64,000 nt of DNA from contig NZ_CP046046.1 of NCBI RefSeq assembly GCF_009676705.1, positions 1,612,001 to 1,676,000 of the forward strand. The letters are read 5' to 3'. The stretch's first letter is position 1. Every line of letters starts with the position of its first letter. This document shows, one piece after another, positions 46,713-56,888 of the stretch. The position numbers and the translations under genes were made by a program. The notes beneath the pieces are model-generated. The model was not told the origin of the DNA. It searched no databases and saw only the letters and a program-made list of their open reading frames with translations. Origin of the DNA: Spiribacter sp. 2438. GTDB lineage: Bacteria > Pseudomonadota > Gammaproteobacteria > Nitrococcales > Nitrococcaceae.

Positions 46713-47129
46713 TCAGGAAGCCTGTGCGACCTCTTCGGTCTCTGGCTCTTCTTCTTCGGTCTCTTCAACCACCGGCCGGTCCACCAGTTCGACAAAGGCC
46801 ATGGGGGCATTGTCGCCGGCGCGGAAACCCGCCTTCAGGACTCGCAGATAACCCCCGGGGCGCGCCTGATAGCGAGGACCCAGCTCCTCAAAGAGCTTGG
46901 TGACCACCGCCTTGTCCCTAAGTCGGGCAAAGGCGAGGCGTCGATTGGCCACGGTGTCCTTGCCAGCCAGCGTGATCAGAGGCTCCGCCACACGCCGCAG
47001 CTCCTTGGCCTTGGGCAGTGTGGTTCGAATGGCCTCGTGCTCGAACAGCGACGCCGCCATGTTGCGAAACATGGCCTGGCGATGGGAGCTGTTGCGATTG
47101 AGTTTTCTACCCGATTTGCGATGACGCAT
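46713..47129 (-). CDS. rplQ: 50S ribosomal protein L17
   Basis: L17 binds 23S rRNA near the exit tunnel. It has 138 residues, about 11 more than in E. coli (127); the extra sequence is an acidic C-terminal tail at about 121-138 ([13 protein letters not shown]). The rest is standard ([19 protein letters not shown]). Last ribosomal gene of the alpha operon, 12 bases after rpoA, with mdh 21 bases downstream and no terminator between. Confidence 0.97.
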   Translation of the reverse strand: MRHRKSGRKLNRNSSHRQAMFRNMAASLFEHEAIRTTLPKAKELRRVAEPLITLAGKDTVANRRLAFARLRDKAVVTKLFEELGPRYQARPGGYLRVLKAGFRAGDNAPMAFVELVDRPVVEETEEEEPETEEVAQAS

Positions 47130-47141
47130 TGATCCGTTCCC

Positions 47142-48140
47142 CTAACCGGTCGCCAGACCACGGTCCTCGAGGCTGGCCGGCGGCCAGTTCTCGAGGCGCA
47201 TGCCCAGCTGAAGCCCGTTCTGTGCCAGGACTTCCTTGATTTCATTGAGCGATTTCTTGCCGAGGTTGGGCGTCTTGAGAAGCTCCACCTCGGTCTGCTG
47301 AACCAGGTCACCCACGTAGTGGATGTTCTCGGCCTTCAGGCAGTTGGCCGAGCGCACGGTCAGCTCCAGATCATCGATGGGCCGCATCAGCACCGGATCC
47401 ACCTCAGGCTCACGCCGGGTGGGCTCCAGTTCGCCCTCGCCGCCTTCGAGATCCACGAACACCGACAGCTGGTCGCGAAGCACGCCGGCGGCGAGACGGA
47501 TGGCCTCCTCGGGCTCGATCACGCCGCTGGTCTCGATGTCCATAACGAGCTTGTCGAGGTCGGTGCGCTGTTCAACACGGGCGCTCTCGACGTTGTAGGC
47601 CACCCGACGCACCGGGCTGTAGGTGGCGTCCAGCGCCAGACGCCCAATGGTGCGCTCCTCTTCAGGATTACGGGCGTTGGCCGGCTCGTAACCACGGCCG
47701 CTGGACACCGTGATGGACATGCTGATCTCACCCGCCTTGGTGAGATTGCAAATCACCAGTTCCGGGTTCTTGACTTCGATGTTCTGCTCGGCGGCGATGT
47801 CTCCCGCGGTCACCACGCCCGGCCCCTTCTTGTGGAGCCGGAGGGTGGCCTCGTCGCGACCCACCAGGCGCACGGCCAGATTCTTGAGGTTCAGCAGCAC
47901 GTCGACAACGTCTTCCTGAACGCCCTCGATGGCGGTGTACTCGTGAAGCACGCCGTCAATTTCGACCTCGGTGACCGCAAAGCCGGGCATGGACGACAGC
48001 AGAACCCGCCGCAGCGCGTTGCCAAGGGTGTGGCCGAAGCCCCGCTCCAGCGGCTCGAGGGTGATGTGAGCGCGGCGGTCGTTGACGGCTTTAACGTCAA
48101 CCACTCGCGGCTTGAGGAAATTTTTCAACTGGCCCTGCAT
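47142..48140 (-). CDS. rpoA: DNA-directed RNA polymerase subunit alpha
   Basis: 332 residues (329 in E. coli). The N-terminal dimerisation domain has [20 protein letters not shown]; an acidic linker follows; the C-terminal domain with [19 protein letters not shown] contacts UP elements and activators. ATG 48140 is preceded by GGGAG at 8 bases; upstream in-frame codons are not conserved. In the standard place between rpsD and rplQ. Confidence 0.98.
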   Translation of the reverse strand: MQGQLKNFLKPRVVDVKAVNDRRAHITLEPLERGFGHTLGNALRRVLLSSMPGFAVTEVEIDGVLHEYTAIEGVQEDVVDVLLNLKNLAVRLVGRDEATLRLHKKGPGVVTAGDIAAEQNIEVKNPELVICNLTKAGEISMSITVSSGRGYEPANARNPEEERTIGRLALDATYSPVRRVAYNVESARVEQRTDLDKLVMDIETSGVIEPEEAIRLAAGVLRDQLSVFVDLEGGEGELEPTRREPEVDPVLMRPIDDLELTVRSANCLKAENIHYVGDLVQQTEVELLKTPNLGKKSLNEIKEVLAQNGLQLGMRLENWPPASLEDRGLATG

Positions 48141-48179
48141 GAAACAGACTCCCGTTTCGCAGGACGGCAAAGCGCCGTC

Positions 48180-48800
48180 CTACTTGGAATAAAGCTCGAC
48201 AATCAGCGATTCGTTGATCTCGGCGGGAAGATCGGCGCGATCCGGAACCCGCTTGAGCGTTCCCTGGAATTGCTTGCTGTCCACCTCGACCCACTCCGGA
48301 AGCCCGCTCTGCTGAGCCATTTCCATGGCCGCCTGAATGCGAAGCTGCTTCTGGGCCTTCTCGCGGATGGTGATGGTGTCGCCGGCCTTCACCTCGGCGG
48401 AGGCCACATTGGTCACTCGGCCGTTGTGAAGCACTGCACGGTGGGCCACCAGCTGACGGGCTTCCGCTCGGGTGGAAGCAAATCCCATCCGGTAGACCAG
48501 ATTATCCAGTCGGCATTCCAGGCGCTGGAGCAGATTTTCGCCGGTATTGCCCTTGCGACGGTCCGCTTCCTTGTAATAGCGGCGGAACTGACGCTCGAGC
48601 ACGCCGAACATGCGGCGCACTTTCTGTTTCTCGCGCAGCTGCAAGCCGTAGTCCGAGATCCGGCCCCGGCGCTGGCCATGCTGTCCCGGCGGCGAGTCCA
48701 GCTTGCACTTGCTGTCCAGCGGGCGGACGCCGCTCTTCAGATAAAGGTCGGTGCCTTCGCGGCGGGCCAGCTTGCAGGTCGGTCCGATGTAACGTGCCAT
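48180..48800 (-). CDS. rpsD: 30S ribosomal protein S4
   Basis: S4 binds the 5' domain of 16S rRNA and starts 30S assembly. In E. coli it also represses the alpha operon by binding its leader. It has 206 residues, including the S4 RNA-binding domain [22 protein letters not shown]. Start chosen at ATG 48800 ([15 protein letters not shown]); the frame runs on to 48851 without support. 16 bases separate it from rpsK. Confidence 0.97.
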   Translation of the reverse strand: MARYIGPTCKLARREGTDLYLKSGVRPLDSKCKLDSPPGQHGQRRGRISDYGLQLREKQKVRRMFGVLERQFRRYYKEADRRKGNTGENLLQRLECRLDNLVYRMGFASTRAEARQLVAHRAVLHNGRVTNVASAEVKAGDTITIREKAQKQLRIQAAMEMAQQSGLPEWVEVDSKQFQGTLKRVPDRADLPAEINESLIVELYSK

Positions 48801-48816
48801 AAGTCCTGTTCCTCGA

Positions 48817-49206
48817 TCAGACGCGACGCTTCTTGGGCGGACGACAACCATTGTGTGGAATGGGCGTCACGTCCTCGATGTTGGTAATGCGGTAGCCCAC
48901 GTTGTTGAGGGCGCGTACGGCAGACTCCCGACCCGGGCCGGGTCCTTTCACCCGCACCTCGAGGTTCTTGAGCCCGTAGTCCTTGGCGGACTCGCCCGCA
49001 CGCTCAGACGCCACCTGGGCGGCGAAGGGCGTGCTCTTGCGTGAACCTCGAAATCCACTGCCGCCGGCACTGGCCCAGGCGAGGGCGTTGCCCTGGCGGT
49101 CGGTGATGGTGATCACCGTGTTGTTGAAGGTCGCGTTGACGTGCGCGATCCCGTCGACAACCGTGCGCTTGACGCGCTTGCGGGTGCGGGTGGTTGGCTT
49201 GGCCAT
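48817..49206 (-). CDS. rpsK: 30S ribosomal protein S11
   Basis: S11 of the 30S platform, near the mRNA exit and the Shine-Dalgarno helix. It has 129 residues, as in E. coli, with the typical [18 protein letters not shown] and the basic CRPPKKRRV end. Between rpsM (22-base gap) and rpsD in the alpha operon. Confidence 0.97.
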   Translation of the reverse strand: MAKPTTRTRKRVKRTVVDGIAHVNATFNNTVITITDRQGNALAWASAGGSGFRGSRKSTPFAAQVASERAGESAKDYGLKNLEVRVKGPGPGRESAVRALNNVGYRITNIEDVTPIPHNGCRPPKKRRV

Positions 49207-49228
49207 TAAATGCTGTCCTGCTCGTTCG

Positions 49229-49585
49229 TTAACGGGTTACGGCACGACGCGGACCCTTGCGGGTACGGGCATTCGTGCGAGTCTTCTGGCCGCGGACGGT
49301 CATCCCACGCCGATGGCGGATGCCACGGTAGCAACCCATGTCCATGAGCCGCTTGATGTCCATGGCCACCTGCCGGCGCAGATCGCCTTCGACGGCGTAT
49401 TCGTTGATGGCAGCGCGCACGCGCTCGAGCTCATCATCCGTGAGTTCATTCACTTTGCGATTTTCAGCGACGTTGGCGGACTTGCAGATGTCCGCGGCTC
49501 GCTTCCGGCCGACGCCGTAAATGGACGTCAGCGCGATCACTGTGTGCTTGTTGGCGGGAATATTGACGCCAGCAATACGGGCCAT
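49229..49585 (-). CDS. rpsM: 30S ribosomal protein S13
   Basis: S13 of the 30S head, contacting P-site tRNA and the intersubunit bridges to L5. It has 118 residues, with N-terminal [13 protein letters not shown] and the basic C-terminal tail [15 protein letters not shown]. First gene of the alpha operon; a good promoter candidate lies 43-72 bases upstream of its start. In E. coli S4 represses translation at this leader. Confidence 0.97.
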   Translation of the reverse strand: MARIAGVNIPANKHTVIALTSIYGVGRKRAADICKSANVAENRKVNELTDDELERVRAAINEYAVEGDLRRQVAMDIKRLMDMGCYRGIRHRRGMTVRGQKTRTNARTRKGPRRAVTR

Positions 49586-49627
49586 GAGCCGTTACTCCGA
49601 GTTATTCGTTTCTCGCGAAAACCCGCT

Positions 49628-49657
49628 AGTGTAGCGAGTTTGACGCTTTTCATTCAA
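49628..49657 (-). promoter_or_regulatory. Candidate sigma-70 promoter of the alpha operon
   Basis: On the minus strand, TTGAAT (49657-49652) and TACACT (49633-49628) are separated by 18 bases, each matching 4 of 6 consensus bases. Transcription would start near 49621, about 36 bases before rpsM, in the gap after rpmJ. The -10 overlaps a small inverted repeat CGCTA-CAC-TAGCG. E. coli has its alpha promoter in the equivalent gap. Confidence 0.5.
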
Positions 49658-49677
49658 GCCAGGGGAATTCAATCTGC

Positions 49678-49794
49678 TCAGCCCTGGCGCTGTTTGTGCC
49701 GCGCATCCGTGGTGCAGATGACCCGCACGATCCCGCCGCGCTTGATCACCTTACAGTTGCGGCAAATTTTCTTTACCGAGGCACGTACCTTCAT
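49678..49794 (-). CDS. rpmJ: 50S ribosomal protein L36
   Basis: Small 38-residue zinc-ribbon ribosomal protein, read directly from the sequence: [20 protein letters not shown] at the start and a C-terminal half carrying [10 protein letters not shown]. The metal ligands are C11, C14, C27 and H33, so this is the zinc-containing (C+) form. It sits between secY and rpsM as in E. coli, flanked by 91-base and 92-base gaps that hold hairpins and promoter-like sequence. No other L36 copy is in the window. Confidence 0.95.
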   Translation of the reverse strand: MKVRASVKKICRNCKVIKRGGIVRVICTTDARHKQRQG

Positions 49795-49819
49795 CGTCCG
49801 TCTCCGACAAAACCGTTAT

Positions 49820-49873
49820 CGCCCGCAAAAAGGGCGCGAATCATAGCAGAGGCCCGTCCGTCTTGCACGGGCC
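49820..49873 (-). promoter_or_regulatory. Hairpins and -10-like box in the secY-rpmJ gap
   Basis: The 91-base gap between secY and rpmJ holds a 7-base-pair GC stem (GGCCCGT at 49851-49857 with ACGGGCC at 49867-49873) and, nearer rpmJ, a 5-base-pair stem (CGCCC 49820-49824 with GGGCG 49832-49836). Between them, on the minus strand, TATGAT (49845-49840) matches 5 of 6 bases of a -10 box, but no good -35 is found. Neither stem is followed by a U run, so this is more likely a regulatory or processing region than a terminator. Confidence 0.4.
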
Positions 49874-49885
49874 CCGTTTGTCCCG

Positions 49886-51229
49886 CTAGCGAAGCAGTCC
49901 CCCGCCCGGCCGGCCGTGCGCCTGCAGGTTGGCCTTCTTCATCAGCGGCTCGTACTGGTGGGACACCAGATGGGCCTGTAGCTGCGACATGAAATCCATC
50001 ACCACGATGACAATGATCAACAGTGAAGTGCCGCCAAAGTAGAAAGGCACGTTCCAGTAGAGAATCAGGAACTCCGGCAGCAGACACACCGCGGTGATGT
50101 AACCGGCGCCCACCAGGGTGAGGCGCGTCATGACCTTGTCGATGTACCTCGAGGTCTGCTCACCGGGCCGAACGCCGGGAATGAATGCGCCTGACTTCTT
50201 GAGGTTGTCGGACGTATCCCGGGAGTTGAACACCAGTGCAGTGTAGAAAAAGCAGAAGAAAATAATCGCCGCGGCATAGAAGGCGATATAAAGCGGCTGG
50301 CCGGGACTGAGACTCTGCCCGAGCTGCTGCATCCACGCCAGACCTTCGATCTCGCCAAACCACTGCCCGATGGTGGCAGGGAAGAGAATAATGCTGGACG
50401 CGAAAATGGCCGGAATCACGCCCGCCATGTTGATCTTCAGCGGCAGATGGCTGGTCTGCCCCGCGTACATCTTCCGACCCTGCTGCCGCCGGGCATAATT
50501 CACGGTGATCCGCCGCTGGCCCCGCTCCATGAAGACGATGAAGCCGATCACACTGAGCGCCAGTGCCAGCAGGATGATAACGGTGGCAATGCCCAGCTCA
50601 CCGGTGCGGGTGAGTTCGAGGGTACCCCCCAGGGCCGATGGCAGCCCGGCCACGATGCCGGCGAAGATGATCAGCGAGATGCCGTTGCCAATCCCCCGCT
50701 CAGTGATCTGCTCGCCGAGCCACATCAGGAACATGGTGCCGGTCACCAGGGTGGCGGTCCCGATGAACACGAACTGCGGCCCCGGCGCGAACACCACGCC
50801 CTGGTTCTGCAGGGCGATGGTGATGCCGATGCCCTGGAACAGAGCGAGCCCAAGGGTGCCGTAGCGCGTGTACTTGGTGATCTGCCGCCGTCCCTGCTCG
50901 CCTTCCTTGCGGAGCTGCTGCAGCGAGGGAATCACGGCGGTCATCAACTGCATGATGATCGCCGCCGAAATGTAGGGCATGACGCCGAGAGCGAAGATTG
51001 ACAGCCGCCCGAGGGCACCCCCGGAAAACATGTTGAACATGTCCAGAATGGTGCCCGACTGGGCGTCGAACATTTGCGCCAGAGCCACCTGGTCAATACC
51101 CGGAATGGTGATATGCGCACCAAGCCGGTAAATCACCAGGGCCATGATCACGAAGAAGAGTCGCTGACGGACTTCGGTCAGCCGACCCATGCCCCCGAGC
51201 GCACCCATATTGGCGGACGGCGTGGCCAC
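49886..51229 (-). CDS. secY: Protein translocase subunit SecY
   Basis: Central channel of the Sec translocon in the inner membrane, with ten transmembrane helices in 447 residues. Signatures are [13 protein letters not shown], the plug region and the late [22 protein letters not shown]. The GTG at 51229 directly follows the rplO stop (TAAGTG) and gives the usual N-terminus; ATG codons at 51208 and 51190 are less likely. Confidence 0.97.
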   Translation of the reverse strand: MATPSANMGALGGMGRLTEVRQRLFFVIMALVIYRLGAHITIPGIDQVALAQMFDAQSGTILDMFNMFSGGALGRLSIFALGVMPYISAAIIMQLMTAVIPSLQQLRKEGEQGRRQITKYTRYGTLGLALFQGIGITIALQNQGVVFAPGPQFVFIGTATLVTGTMFLMWLGEQITERGIGNGISLIIFAGIVAGLPSALGGTLELTRTGELGIATVIILLALALSVIGFIVFMERGQRRITVNYARRQQGRKMYAGQTSHLPLKINMAGVIPAIFASSIILFPATIGQWFGEIEGLAWMQQLGQSLSPGQPLYIAFYAAAIIFFCFFYTALVFNSRDTSDNLKKSGAFIPGVRPGEQTSRYIDKVMTRLTLVGAGYITAVCLLPEFLILYWNVPFYFGGTSLLIIVIVVMDFMSQLQAHLVSHQYEPLMKKANLQAHGRPGGGLLR

Positions 51230-51664
51230 TTAGCCCTCGACCTTTCCGCCGGCCTTCTCGATGGCCGCGCGAGCGCCTGCGGTGGCGCGCACACCCTGAA
51301 TCGTTACCGCCCGGTGGACCTCACCAGAAGCGATCACCTTGACCGAGCGGGCATTGCGGGCAACCAATCCGGCCGCCTGCAGGGACTCGAGACTCACCAC
51401 GTCACCATCAACACGATGAAGCTCGGAAAGCCGGACTTCCGCCACGTACTGGCCCTTGCGGGAGCGAAAGCCCACCTTGGGAACGCGCCGCTGAAGCGGC
51501 ATCTGGCCGCCTTCAAAGCCCACCTTGTGAAAGCCGCCGCTGCGGGATTTCTGACCTTTATGACCGCGCTTGGCGGTCTTGCCGTGGCCAGAGCCGGCAC
51601 CGCGGCCAACCCGGTCAGCCACCGGACGCGAGCCCTCGGCGGGACGCAGTGTATTCAGTCGCAT
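51230..51664 (-). CDS. rplO: 50S ribosomal protein L15
   Basis: L15 is a late-assembling 23S rRNA-binding protein with a long basic Gly-rich N-terminus. It has 144 residues, with [20 protein letters not shown] and [14 protein letters not shown]. Its stop codon touches the secY start, and it begins 2 bases after rpmD, so translation through rpmD-rplO-secY is probably coupled. Confidence 0.97.
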   Translation of the reverse strand: MRLNTLRPAEGSRPVADRVGRGAGSGHGKTAKRGHKGQKSRSGGFHKVGFEGGQMPLQRRVPKVGFRSRKGQYVAEVRLSELHRVDGDVVSLESLQAAGLVARNARSVKVIASGEVHRAVTIQGVRATAGARAAIEKAGGKVEG

Positions 51665-51666
51665 GA

Positions 51667-51855
51667 TCAGAGCTCCTCGACTGCGAGCATGTAGGAGACC
51701 TTGTTGATCATCCCGCGGTTCTCCGGCGTGTCATCGACAACCACCGTGTGGTGCATCCGCCGGATGCCCAACCCCGCTACGCAGGCCTTGTGGGAGGCAA
51801 TCCGCCCCGACAGGCTGCGCACGAGAGTGACAGAAACTTGTTTCTTCTTAGCCAT
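51667..51855 (-). CDS. rpmD: 50S ribosomal protein L30
   Basis: Small 23S rRNA-binding protein of 62 residues, with [18 protein letters not shown] and [15 protein letters not shown]. This is the standard bacterial short form. It lies between rpsE (2-base gap) and rplO (2-base gap) in the spc operon. Confidence 0.96.
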   Translation of the reverse strand: MAKKKQVSVTLVRSLSGRIASHKACVAGLGIRRMHHTVVVDDTPENRGMINKVSYMLAVEEL

Positions 51856-51857
51856 GA

Positions 51858-52358
51858 TCAGCCCTGAATCTCTTCAACGGTCTTGCCACGTTTGGCAGCC
51901 ACCTTCTCCGGCGAGTTGTAAGCCGCCAGCGCGTTAATGGTGGCACGCACCACGTTGACCGGGTTGCGTGAACCAATGGCCTTGGCCAGCACATCCTGCA
52001 CACCGACCACTTCGAAAACGGCACGCATGGCGCCGCCTGCGATGATGCCCGTACCCGCCGAGGCGGGCTGCATGAACACCTTGCTGGAACCGTGGTAGGC
52101 GGTAATCGGATACTGCAGCGTGGGGCCGTTGAGGCTGACCTTCTGCATGTTGCCGCGGGCACGCTCCATGGCTTTCTGGATGGCAAGCGGCACTTCACGG
52201 GCCTTGCCATAACCAAAACCCACGGACCCCTCTCCGTCACCAACCACGGTCAGGGCCGTGAAGCCGAACTGGCGGCCGCCTTTGACCACCTTGGCTACAC
52301 GATTAATGGTGATGAGCTTCTCCCGAAGACCCTCACCGCTGACATCGCTGCTCGCCAT
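51858..52358 (-). CDS. rpsE: 30S ribosomal protein S5
   Basis: S5 lies at the mRNA entry channel and the decoding site. It has 166 residues: the S5 RNA-binding domain with [20 protein letters not shown] and the fold with [27 protein letters not shown]. Spectinomycin-resistance positions lie in the KVVKGG loop, which looks wild type. 17 bases separate it from rplR. Confidence 0.97.
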   Translation of the reverse strand: MASSDVSGEGLREKLITINRVAKVVKGGRQFGFTALTVVGDGEGSVGFGYGKAREVPLAIQKAMERARGNMQKVSLNGPTLQYPITAYHGSSKVFMQPASAGTGIIAGGAMRAVFEVVGVQDVLAKAIGSRNPVNVVRATINALAAYNSPEKVAAKRGKTVEEIQG

Positions 52359-52375
52359 ACCCTATATGCCTCTAT

Positions 52376-52729
52376 TCAGAATTTGAGTCCGGCTTCGCGG
52401 GCTGCGTCGGCAATTGCCTGCACCCGCCCGTGATATTTGAAGCCCGAACGGTCGAAGGCCACCTCGGTGATCCCCGCCGCGACAGCCCGCTCGGCAATCG
52501 CCCGGCCGACGGCCTTGGCCGCCTCGACATTGCCGCCGTTGCCAAGCCCGCCACGGACATCTTTCTCCAGCGTCGATGCTGACGCCAGCGTCCGGTCGGC
52601 CGTGGCGGAGATGATCTGCGCGTAGGTGTGCCGCGGCGTGCGATGAATGGTCAAACGCACCGTGCCGAGCTCCTGCATTTTTGCCCGGGCCTTGCGTGCC
52701 CGACGCTGTCTTGCTGACTTCTTGTCCAT
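52376..52729 (-). CDS. rplR: 50S ribosomal protein L18
   Basis: L18 binds 5S rRNA with L5 and L25. 117 residues from the ATG at 52729 ([17 protein letters not shown]), which matches the family start and length; a GTG two codons earlier overlaps the rplF stop by one base and is less likely. [11 protein letters not shown] and [12 protein letters not shown] are the conserved blocks. Confidence 0.96.
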   Translation of the reverse strand: MDKKSARQRRARKARAKMQELGTVRLTIHRTPRHTYAQIISATADRTLASASTLEKDVRGGLGNGGNVEAAKAVGRAIAERAVAAGITEVAFDRSGFKYHGRVQAIADAAREAGLKF

Positions 52730-52734
52730 CGCCA

Positions 52735-53271
52735 CTACTTCTTCTTGGCTTCTTTCATGATGACCCGCTCGTCGGCGTAACGGACGCCCTTGCCCTTATA
52801 GGGCTCCGGCGGCCGGTAGGCGCGAATCTTGGCCGCCACCTCACCAACCAGCTGCTTGTCGATACCCTTGATCACGATCTCGGTGTTCGACGGCGTCTCG
52901 ACTGAGATGCCTTCGGGCACCGGATGCTCCACGGGGTGGGAGAATCCCAGGGTCAGGTTCACCTTCTGCCCCTGGGCCTGGGCACGATAGCCCACACCCA
53001 CCAGCTGCAGCCGGCGCTCGAACCCCTGACTCACGCCGTGAACCATATTGTTCACCAGCGCCCGGGTCGTCCCCGCCAGCGCCACTGCCTCCTGCCGCTC
53101 CTTGTTGGCGGCAAAAGTGAGGGTGGCCTCGTCCTGCTCGACGTCCACCCAGTCATGGATGGTGTGCTGCAGTTCACCCTTGGCGCCCTTGACGGTGATA
53201 CGCCGGGCTTCCTCGAATTTGACTTCGACACCCTGGGGAATCGCTACCGGATTGTTCGCTACTCTGGACAT
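52735..53271 (-). CDS. rplF: 50S ribosomal protein L6
   Basis: L6 lies by the sarcin-ricin loop and the factor-binding site. It has 178 residues, made of two similar domains. The C-terminal block is [20 protein letters not shown], and the [23 protein letters not shown] block joins the two halves. It is separated from rpsH by 18 bases. Confidence 0.97.
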   Translation of the reverse strand: MSRVANNPVAIPQGVEVKFEEARRITVKGAKGELQHTIHDWVDVEQDEATLTFAANKERQEAVALAGTTRALVNNMVHGVSQGFERRLQLVGVGYRAQAQGQKVNLTLGFSHPVEHPVPEGISVETPSNTEIVIKGIDKQLVGEVAAKIRAYRPPEPYKGKGVRYADERVIMKEAKKK

Positions 53272-53289
53272 GACGCCTCGGTCCCGTCT

Positions 53290-53685
53290 TTAGAACACAA
53301 CGCAGAGCACTTCGCCGCCATGACCCGCGTCCCGCGCGGCCCGGTCGGTCATCACACCCTGCGAAGTGGAAATAATGGCTGTACCCAATCCACCACGGAC
53401 CCGCGGCAGCGTTCGTTTACCTTCGAAGCGGCGCAGACCCGGGCGGCTCACCCGCTGAATCTCCTCGATGACCGGACGGCCCTCGTGGTACTTCAGCGAC
53501 ACCACCAGCGAAGGCTTTTTCTCGTCGCCTTCCACCCGGTAGTCCTGGACGTAGCCCTCGTCCTTCAGCACCCGGGCGATGGCTACCTTCTGCTTCGAGG
53601 AGGGCATTGAGACCTCCGGCTTCTCGGCGGACTGCCCGTTGCGTATACGGGTCAGCATATCCGCGATGGGATCGGTCATGCTCAT
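53290..53685 (-). CDS. rpsH: 30S ribosomal protein S8
   Basis: S8 binds 16S helix 21 and, in E. coli, represses the spc operon by binding at the rplE start. It has 131 residues, beginning [17 protein letters not shown] and ending in a strand after [17 protein letters not shown]. An AGGTGA ribosome site precedes the ATG. It lies between rpsN and rplF. Confidence 0.97.
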   Translation of the reverse strand: MSMTDPIADMLTRIRNGQSAEKPEVSMPSSKQKVAIARVLKDEGYVQDYRVEGDEKKPSLVVSLKYHEGRPVIEEIQRVSRPGLRRFEGKRTLPRVRGGLGTAIISTSQGVMTDRAARDAGHGGEVLCVVF

Positions 53686-53731
53686 GTTCGCGTCACCTGG
53701 TTCCTTGCCTGATTGCTCCGGTCCATACCGC

Positions 53732-54037
53732 TCACCAGCTGGACAGCTTCAGGCCGGGGATCTCGCCGCGCATGGCGGCCTTGCGGAGCATGTTCCGGGC
53801 CAGGCCGAACTTGCGGTAGTAACCGCGGGGCCGACCCGAGACATTGCACCGATTGCGCCCACGCACGGGGCTGGCGTTCCGGGGCAGATTCTGTAACTGC
53901 TCCTGAGCCGCCGCCCGCTCCTCCTCCGAGGAACCGGGGCTGCGGATGATTTCCTTGAGCTCGGCACGCTTTGCGGCGTACTTGACCCGCAGCCGCTCCC
54001 GCTTGAGCTCACGCTGGACCATGGAAACCTTTGCCAT
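53732..54037 (-). CDS. rpsN: 30S ribosomal protein S14
   Basis: S14 of the 30S head. At 101 residues it is the long, zinc-free form (no CxxC knuckles), with N-terminal [19 protein letters not shown] and C-terminal [18 protein letters not shown]. It follows rplE after 12 bases and precedes rpsH. Confidence 0.97.
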   Translation of the reverse strand: MAKVSMVQRELKRERLRVKYAAKRAELKEIIRSPGSSEEERAAAQEQLQNLPRNASPVRGRNRCNVSGRPRGYYRKFGLARNMLRKAAMRGEIPGLKLSSW

Positions 54038-54049
54038 TTCCTGCCCTCT

Positions 54050-54589
54050 TTACTTGCGGAACGGGAAACCGAAACCCTCAAGGAGGGCCTGAGCTTCCGC
54101 GTCCGTCTCTGCCGTGGTGCCGATTGCAATGTCCATTCCGCGAATGGCGTCGATCTTGTCGAACTCCAGTTCGGGAAACACCAGTTGCTCACGGACACCG
54201 AGATTGTAGTTGCCGCGGCCGTCGAACGACCGGGGCGAAAAGCCCCGAAAGTCACGGATCCGGGGCGCTGCGATGTTGACCAGACGGTCAAGAAATTCGT
54301 ACATGCGGGACCGACGCAGCGTGACCTTAACGCCGATGGGCCACTCCTCACGGATCTTGAATCCGGCCACGGCCTTGCGGGTATAGGTCACGATCGGCTT
54401 CTGGCCGGCCAGCGCCGCCATGTCGCCACTCGCATGATCGATCACTTTTTTATCCCGCACTGCTTCGCCGAGACCCATGTTGATCACGATCTTTTCAAGC
54501 CGCGGCACCTGCATGGGATTCGAATACTCGAAGCGCTCCTGCAGGGCCGAGACGATTTCGCTTTTATATTGTTCGCGCAATCTGGCCAT
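54050..54589 (-). CDS. rplE: 50S ribosomal protein L5
   Basis: L5 binds 5S rRNA and bridges to S13. 179 residues from the ATG at 54589, which has an AAGG overlapping the rplX stop; a GTG one codon upstream is too close to that site. Conserved blocks are [19 protein letters not shown] and [17 protein letters not shown]. Confidence 0.97.
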   Translation of the reverse strand: MARLREQYKSEIVSALQERFEYSNPMQVPRLEKIVINMGLGEAVRDKKVIDHASGDMAALAGQKPIVTYTRKAVAGFKIREEWPIGVKVTLRRSRMYEFLDRLVNIAAPRIRDFRGFSPRSFDGRGNYNLGVREQLVFPELEFDKIDAIRGMDIAIGTTAETDAEAQALLEGFGFPFRK

Positions 54590-54598
54590 CACGGCACC

Positions 54599-54916
54599 TT
54601 AATCAATCAGATTATTGTCAGACTTGAAAAAGCGCTCTTTCGTGCCATCGTCCGCCACACGGATACCGACGCGGTCGGGTTCACCCGTGTTGGGATTGTA
54701 GATGGCCACGTTGGAGCGATGGATCGGCATCTCTTTCTCGATGATGCCGCCGGCGTCGTTCGCCTGGGGATTCGCCCGCTTGTGCTTTTTCACCATGTTC
54801 GCGTTCTCGACCACCACGCGATCCCGTTCGGGAATCACCCGGGTAATGCGCCCGCGGCGGCCCTTGTCCTTGCCGGCGATGATCATGACTTCATCGCCCT
54901 GCTTAATCTTGCGCAT
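54599..54916 (-). CDS. rplX: 50S ribosomal protein L24
   Basis: L24 is an assembly initiator of the 50S subunit, with a KOW motif. It has 105 residues: [20 protein letters not shown] is the KOW, and [18 protein letters not shown] follows. It sits 2 bases downstream of rplN. Confidence 0.96.
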   Translation of the reverse strand: MRKIKQGDEVMIIAGKDKGRRGRITRVIPERDRVVVENANMVKKHKRANPQANDAGGIIEKEMPIHRSNVAIYNPNTGEPDRVGIRVADDGTKERFFKSDNNLID

Positions 54917-54918
54917 GT

Positions 54919-55287
54919 CTAGAGCACCTCCGGAGCCAGCGAGATGATGCGCATGAACCGCTCGTCCCGCAGCTCGCGGGTAACCGGTCCGAACACGCGG
55001 GTGCCAATGGGCTGCAGGTTGTTATTCAGCAGCACCGCCGCGTTGCCATCGAAACGGATCAGGGACCCGTCCGGGCGACGGACGCCGCGCTTGGTGCGCA
55101 CCACCACCGCGTTGTACACCTCGCCTTTCTTGACGCGGCCCCGAGGGATCGCGTCCTTCACACTAACCTTGATTATGTCGCCGATGCCGGCGTAGCGGCG
55201 CTTGGACCCGCCCAGTACCTTGATGCACTGGACCTCCCGCGCTCCGCTGTTGTCCGCCGCGCCAAGCAGCGTCTGCATCTGAATCAT
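54919..55287 (-). CDS. rplN: 50S ribosomal protein L14
   Basis: L14 lies on the subunit interface and is the binding site of RsfS, whose gene is also in this window. It has 122 residues, with [20 protein letters not shown] and [19 protein letters not shown]. In E. coli it is the first gene of the spc operon. A 30-base gap to rpsQ is too short for a clear promoter. Confidence 0.97.
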   Translation of the reverse strand: MIQMQTLLGAADNSGAREVQCIKVLGGSKRRYAGIGDIIKVSVKDAIPRGRVKKGEVYNAVVVRTKRGVRRPDGSLIRFDGNAAVLLNNNLQPIGTRVFGPVTRELRDERFMRIISLAPEVL

Positions 55288-55317
55288 GGCGATTGACTCT
55301 CTTGTATTCCGTTGGGC

Positions 55318-55581
55318 CTACTGAGCAGCGCGCTCAAGAATTTCCACCAGCCGCCAGGACTTCTGCCGGGAAATGGGGCGGCACTCTTCGACGGCGACCC
55401 AGTCGCCCTTCTGGCAAGCGTTGTCAGCGTCATGGGCGTGGACCTTGGTGGTCCGACGGATGTACTTGCCGTACAGCGGATGCCGGACCAGTCGCTCCAC
55501 CGCCACGGTGATGGTCTTGTCCATCGCCGTGCTGGTGACCCGGCCGTTCACCGTCCGCTTGACGCTATTGTTCTCGCTCAT
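55318..55581 (-). CDS. rpsQ: 30S ribosomal protein S17
   Basis: Primary 16S rRNA-binding protein with an OB fold. It has 87 residues: [20 protein letters not shown], then [18 protein letters not shown], and ends in [15 protein letters not shown]. It overlaps rpmC by 4 bases (ATGA). Confidence 0.97.
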   Translation of the reverse strand: MSENNSVKRTVNGRVTSTAMDKTITVAVERLVRHPLYGKYIRRTTKVHAHDADNACQKGDWVAVEECRPISRQKSWRLVEILERAAQ

Positions 55582-55781
55582 GACGTCTCGCCTGTCTTGG
55601 TCTTCTCATTGATCACGGTCTTGATACGGGCAATATCCCGCCGGACCCGCTTCACCTCGTCGGGCCGCGCCAGCTGGCCGGTGGCCTGCTGCATGCGCAG
55701 ATTGAACTGCGCCTTGCGCTGCTCGAGGAGCTCGGCTTCCAGTTCCGTCAGCTGTTTGTCGCGAAGCTCACTTGCCTTCAT
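55578..55781 (-). CDS. rpmC: 50S ribosomal protein L29
   Basis: Two-helix protein at the tunnel exit, beside L23. 67 residues from the ATG at 55781 ([19 protein letters not shown]), which shares one base with the rplP stop (TGATG); a GTG just before would give a GTGA overlap instead. The C-terminus [14 protein letters not shown] is typical. Confidence 0.96.
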   Translation of the reverse strand: MKASELRDKQLTELEAELLEQRKAQFNLRMQQATGQLARPDEVKRVRRDIARIKTVINEKTKTGETS

Positions 55782-56194
55782 CACATCGTCGTCCGCTCAA
55801 CGAAGCGTGTCTGCACCGGCAGCTTGGCCGCGGCACGCCGGAACGCCTCACGCGCCACTTCCTCGGAGACACCTTCAATTTCATAAATGACCCGTCCGGG
55901 CTGCACCTTCGCGGCCCAGTGGTCGACGTTGCCCTTGCCCTTGCCCTGCCGCACTTCCAACGGCTTGGAAGTAATCGGGGTATCCGGGAAAATCCGGATC
56001 CAGATCTTTCCGCTACGCTTGACGTGGCGGTTGATGGCCCGACGGCCGGCTTCGATCTGACGCGCGGTGACCGGCCCCCGGGTGGTGGACTTGAGCCCGA
56101 ACTCACCGAAGTTGACCTTGTCGCCCCGCGTCGCCAGGCCGTTGTTACGGCCTTTCTGCTGTTTCCGGAATTTCGTGCGCTTTGGCTGCAGCAT
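55781..56194 (-). CDS. rplP: 50S ribosomal protein L16
   Basis: L16 positions A-site tRNA near the peptidyl transferase centre. It has 137 residues, with N-terminal [18 protein letters not shown] and the [16 protein letters not shown] loop whose arginine is hydroxylated in some bacteria. It overlaps rpmC by one base and follows rpsC after 21 bases. Confidence 0.97.
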   Translation of the reverse strand: MLQPKRTKFRKQQKGRNNGLATRGDKVNFGEFGLKSTTRGPVTARQIEAGRRAINRHVKRSGKIWIRIFPDTPITSKPLEVRQGKGKGNVDHWAAKVQPGRVIYEIEGVSEEVAREAFRRAAAKLPVQTRFVERTTM

Positions 56195-56215
56195 CTCTGT
56201 CTCCTTCGGATCCGG

Positions 56216-56878
56216 TTAGCCCGCGGCGCGCTGGTTCGGCGCCTGATCGGTGTCCAGGATCTCGCCCTTGAACACCCAGACCTTGACGCCGATCACACCA
56301 TAGGTAGTGCGCGCTTCGGCGAAACCGTAGTCGATGTCCGCGCGCAGGGTGTGCAGCGGCACACGGCCTTCGCGGTACCACTCGCTGCGGGCGATCTCGG
56401 CGCCGTTCAACCGACCGCCAACCTGGATCTTGATGCCCTGAGCGCCCAGACGCATGGCGTTGCCCACCGCACGCTTCATGGCCCGACGGAACATGATCCG
56501 CCGCTCCAGCTGCTGCGCCACACTCTCGGCCACCAGCTGGGCGTCCAGCTCAGGCTTGCGGATTTCCTCGATGTTCACGTGCACCGGAATGCCCATGCGC
56601 TGAGTCAACTCGCGACGCAGCCGATCGATGTCCTCGCCCTTTTTGCCGATCACGATGCCCGGCCGCGCGGTGTGGATGGTGATCAGCGCGTTCTTGGCCG
56701 GGCGCTCGATGCGGATCCGGCTGATGGAAGCGTGGGAAAGACGCTTCTTAATGAATTCCCGAATCCGGTAATCCATGTGCAACTGCTCACCGTAGCGATT
56801 GCTATCGGCGTACCACATGGAGCGCCATTCCTCGGTGATACCGAGTCGGAAACCTGTGGGATGAACCTTATGACCCAT
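56216..56878 (-). CDS. rpsC: 30S ribosomal protein S3
   Basis: S3 lies at the mRNA entry and acts with S4 and S5 in mRNA unwinding. It has 220 residues: N-terminal [13 protein letters not shown], a KH domain with [18 protein letters not shown] and the C-terminal domain with [18 protein letters not shown]. 10 bases separate it from rplV. Confidence 0.97.
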   Translation of the reverse strand: MGHKVHPTGFRLGITEEWRSMWYADSNRYGEQLHMDYRIREFIKKRLSHASISRIRIERPAKNALITIHTARPGIVIGKKGEDIDRLRRELTQRMGIPVHVNIEEIRKPELDAQLVAESVAQQLERRIMFRRAMKRAVGNAMRLGAQGIKIQVGGRLNGAEIARSEWYREGRVPLHTLRADIDYGFAEARTTYGVIGVKVWVFKGEILDTDQAPNQRAAG

Positions 56879-56888
56879 GCCTAAACCC

